From assembly GCA_025356915.1 (NCBI GenBank), contig JANXQG010000404.1, positions 1 through 8,925 of the forward strand: a stretch of 8,925 nt of DNA, read 5' to 3'. The DNA is from Planctomycetota bacterium. Lineage in GTDB: Bacteria; Planctomycetota; Planctomycetia; Pirellulales; Thermoguttaceae. Shown here piece after piece: positions 7,054 through 8,925 of the stretch (position 1 is its first letter; the number at the start of each line of letters is the position of its first letter). The notes under the pieces were generated by a model, which saw only the letters and a list, made by a program, of their open reading frames with translations, was not told where the DNA came from and made no database searches. Made by a program: the position numbers and the translations under genes.

Positions 7054-7077
7054 TCCAGTAATGCCGACATTACCGAA
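7054..7077 (-). other. Hairpin near the 5' end of the predicted leader RNA
   Basis: On the minus-strand RNA, UUCGGUAAUG pairs with CAUUACUGGA across a UCGG loop: ten pairs including two G-U, with an unbroken six-pair core next to the loop. It would begin about 10 bases after the predicted transcription start. It could stabilise the 5' end or regulate; a chance fold is possible. Confidence 0.4.
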
Positions 7078-7093
7078 ATTGCCAACGAACGCA

Positions 7094-7121
7094 ATTATAG
7101 CTATCCTCCCGAGTTAGTCAA
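7094..7121 (-). promoter_or_regulatory. Sigma-70-type promoter for the response regulator-kinase operon
   Basis: On the minus strand, TTGACT (7121-7116) is followed by a 16-base spacer and a perfect TATAAT (7099-7094). Transcription would start near 7087. It is oriented toward the regulator gene and is the best promoter match I found in the window. The 16-base spacer is one short of optimal but common. Confidence 0.7.
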
Positions 7122-7240
7122 TACGAGCATGAACTCCCTAAGTTACAATATTTCAACAGGTTAGAACACTTCTCTAAACATTATAATTCTCCTGGCCTCC
7201 CGTTTTGAATACTCCATTCTCCGATTTACCCTTACATTCG

Positions 7241-8925
7241 CTATCTCCCGCCACCCTCCAAGTACACCATCAATACTGCCAGATCCGCAGGCGTAATTCC
7301 GCTGATTCGGCCTGCTTGGGCCAAATTCACTGGCCGCACTCGCTCAAAATTCTCGCGAGCTTCTGCCCGAAGATGAAGAATCCTGGAAAAATCGAGGGTT
7401 TCGGGAATTTTTCGTGCGGCAAGCCGCTGCTGCCGCTGGATATCGACTTGTTGGCGAGCGAGGTAACCTTCGTACTTTGCGTCGTAGATTATCTGCTGGG
7501 CGACTTCCTGGGAAACTTCAGCCAGCTCAGGCAGCCGAGCGGCTAGATCGGCCCACTGGGTCTCGGTCCGCCGCAGAAGCTGTGCTAGCGACAGCCCTTC
7601 CGAGCGATTGTTCTCGATAAGCTGCTCTACCCGGGTAACCTCACCCAGCTTTCGCTGCAACCGCTGCCAGCGATCGTCGCCAACCAATCCCAGCGAATGG
7701 CCGCAGGACGTCAGTCGGCGATCCGCGTTGTCGCCACGGAGCGACAAACGATATTCAGCTCGGCTGGTGAACATGCGATAAGGCTCTTCGACACCACGGG
7801 TTACCAGGTCATCGATCATCACGCCTAGGTAGGCATCTTCCCTCCGCAACACCAACGGGTCCTTGCTCTGAAGGCCCAGTACGGCGTTCACTCCGGCCAG
7901 CAAGCCCTGGCCGCCGGCTTCTTCGTAACCGGTCGTACCGTTAACCTGGCCAGCGAAGTAGAGCCCGGCCACCCGCTTGGTCTCCAGCGAGAGCTTCAAT
8001 TGATCGGGGGGCGCATAGTCGTACTCGATTGCATAGCCGTAGCGAACGATTTCCGCGCGGCCCAGGCCCGGAATCATACGAATCATCTTATCCTGGACCT
8101 CCCGCGGCAGGCTTGTGGAAAGGCCGTTGACATAGATTTCGCGAGTCTGCCGTCCCTCCGGTTCCAGAAACAATTGATGCCGGTCTTTCTCGGCAAAACG
8201 GACAATTTTCGTTTCGATGGAAGGACAGTACCTTGGCCCGGTCGATTGGATTTGGCCCGTATACATCGGTGCATGATGCAGATTGGCCTGGATCAGCTCG
8301 TGGACCTCGGGCGTGGTAGACGTGATCCAGCACGGCAGTTGCTCACAGTCAATGCGGTCGTTCAAAAATGAGAACGGCTGCGGCACCGGATCGCCGAGTT
8401 GGAGTTGTGTCTGGTCGAAGTCGATCGTGCGGCCGTTGAGTCGCATCGGCGTGCCGGTCTTGAAACGCCCCAGCTTGAAACCCAAGCGGACCAGCGCCCC
8501 ACTGATACCGTGCGTTGCGATTTCGCCCATGCGGCCGCCGGACATCTGCGATTCACCAATGTGGATTAGTCCCCGCATGAACGTGCCGGCACAGAGCACA
8601 ACAGCCCCCGCGCGGTAGAAAGTACCGTCGGCCAAGCGAACGCCGATGATGCGGAGCGTAGCTCCCTGCCCTTCCGTGACAAGGTCATCGACCGTTTCCT
8701 GCCGTAGGCTCAGGTTCGGCTGCTCTTCACAAAGGCGTTTGATTTCAATCTGATAGCCTCGCTTATCGGCCTGTGCCCGCGGGCCATGCATGGCGGGACC
8801 TTTGCTCCGATTGAGCACGCGGAACTGGATCCCCGTGACATCGATCGCGCGGCCCATGGCACCGCCGAGGGCGTCGATTTCTCGAACGATTTGCCCTTTG
8901 GCCACACCGCCGATGGCCGGATTGC
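7241..8925 (-). CDS. mnmG: tRNA uridine-5-carboxymethylaminomethyl(34) synthesis enzyme MnmG (N-terminus outside window)
   Basis: FAD-binding subunit of the MnmE-MnmG complex, which installs the (carboxymethyl)aminomethyl group at C5 of wobble uridine 34 in certain tRNAs. The frame is open to the right edge: the first visible residues are NPAIGG, which follow the conserved Cys47 in E. coli MnmG, so about 47 N-terminal residues, including the GxGxxG FAD motif, lie outside. Visible family signatures in order: SKGPAMHGPRAQAD, GTFMRGLIHIG, FKTGTPMRLNGRTIDF, RYCPSIETK (its Cys, codon 8227-8225, matches the conserved Cys277), HQLFLEPEG, GLYFAGQVNGTTGYEEA, EPYRMFTSRAEYRLSLR, and the C-terminal KYEGYLARQQ and GRISGITPADLAVLMVYL needed for MnmE and tRNA contact. 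A GTG at 8905 is internal, not a start. The gene is complete at its 3' end and looks functional. It is a housekeeping gene and probably not functionally linked to the neighbouring regulator operon, which has its own promoter. Confidence 0.98.
   Translation of the reverse strand, partial: NPAIGGVAKGQIVREIDALGGAMGRAIDVTGIQFRVLNRSKGPAMHGPRAQADKRGYQIEIKRLCEEQPNLSLRQETVDDLVTEGQGATLRIIGVRLADGTFYRAGAVVLCAGTFMRGLIHIGESQMSGGRMGEIATHGISGALVRLGFKLGRFKTGTPMRLNGRTIDFDQTQLQLGDPVPQPFSFLNDRIDCEQLPCWITSTTPEVHELIQANLHHAPMYTGQIQSTGPRYCPSIETKIVRFAEKDRHQLFLEPEGRQTREIYVNGLSTSLPREVQDKMIRMIPGLGRAEIVRYGYAIEYDYAPPDQLKLSLETKRVAGLYFAGQVNGTTGYEEAGGQGLLAGVNAVLGLQSKDPLVLRREDAYLGVMIDDLVTRGVEEPYRMFTSRAEYRLSLRGDNADRRLTSCGHSLGLVGDDRWQRLQRKLGEVTRVEQLIENNRSEGLSLAQLLRRTETQWADLAARLPELAEVSQEVAQQIIYDAKYEGYLARQQVDIQRQQRLAARKIPETLDFSRILHLRAEARENFERVRPVNLAQAGRISGITPADLAVLMVYLEGGGR

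Larger units (their letters stand above)
6897..7240 (-). other. Intergenic region between mnmG and the response regulator: promoter and long leader
   Basis: This 344-base AT-richer gap has no credible protein gene on either strand. On the minus strand it contains a near-consensus sigma-70 promoter (7094-7121), a predicted leader of about 190 nt, a hairpin near the leader's 5' end (7054-7077) and a second hairpin touching the ribosome-binding site (6901-6923). No GC-rich hairpin followed by a T run is seen downstream of mnmG, so an intrinsic terminator for mnmG is not evident. No known riboswitch core was recognised. Confidence 0.7.

Noticed and set aside
7038..7070. Ten-codon ORF (MSALLDAIAD) on the minus strand in the predicted leader
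   Set aside because: No ribosome-binding site precedes it and its ATG is buried in the hairpin stem; not supported as a leader peptide.
6897..7087. Known riboswitch in the leader of the regulator gene
   Set aside because: I could not match the conserved cores of common classes (for example c-di-GMP or fluoride), so only hairpins are reported.
7161..7181. Six-codon ORF (MFREVF) on the minus strand with AGGAG seven bases upstream
   Set aside because: It lies upstream of the predicted promoter, is very short, and has no attenuator or conserved context; a chance match is more likely.
8903..8905. GTG as the start of the mnmG gene
   Set aside because: The frame stays open upstream and reads NPAIGG, part of the conserved MnmG N-terminal region, so the gene continues beyond the window.

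Overview
The window looks like chromosomal DNA of a planctomycete, probably of the Pirellulales type. The best evidence is a BBP7-family outer-membrane beta-barrel protein, a family found mostly in Planctomycetes. Supporting evidence is an HTH-REC regulator and a short GC-rich repeat that encodes 'SVGVPP', a kind of dispersed element I associate with planctomycete and verrucomicrobial genomes. Six protein genes fill most of the window; the first and last run off its edges. I found no RNA gene, insertion sequence, phage gene or CRISPR array.

Left third, plus strand (1-3120). A single-chain 2-oxoacid dehydrogenase E1 (alpha and beta halves fused, 5' end outside the window) is followed six bases later by an unusual protein: an N-terminal lipoyl domain, an Ala/Glu-rich linker and a complete FabH-like ketoacyl synthase III (KAS III). 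The usual E2 acyltransferase domain is absent. The simplest reading is that E1 decarboxylates a 2-oxoacid and loads the acyl group on the lipoyl arm, and the attached KAS III takes it as a primer for condensation with malonyl-ACP, without free acyl-CoA. Sequence details fit a specialised system. The E1 beta half has Met where the ThDP-activating Glu is expected. The KAS III keeps its Cys-His-Asn triad and the ACP-docking Arg but has replaced two FabH residues that bind CoA. This pair is the best candidate for an undescribed system here.

Middle (3145-4713, minus strand). A BBP7 outer-membrane beta-barrel protein converges on the KAS III gene with a 24-base gap. Its upstream region carries a tandem 9-base repeat and a small palindrome.

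Right half, minus strand. A two-component pair is read as response regulator (HTH then REC, the reverse of the usual order) followed by a soluble histidine kinase. The two overlap by four bases (GTGA). The kinase has a possible degenerate HDOD-like N-terminal region and carries the short repeat in frame in its linker. A near-consensus sigma-70 promoter (TTGACT, 16 bases, TATAAT) lies about 200 bases upstream of the regulator and predicts a leader of about 190 nt with two hairpins, the second touching the ribosome-binding site. At the right edge is mnmG, a tRNA wobble-uridine modification gene lacking about its first 47 codons.
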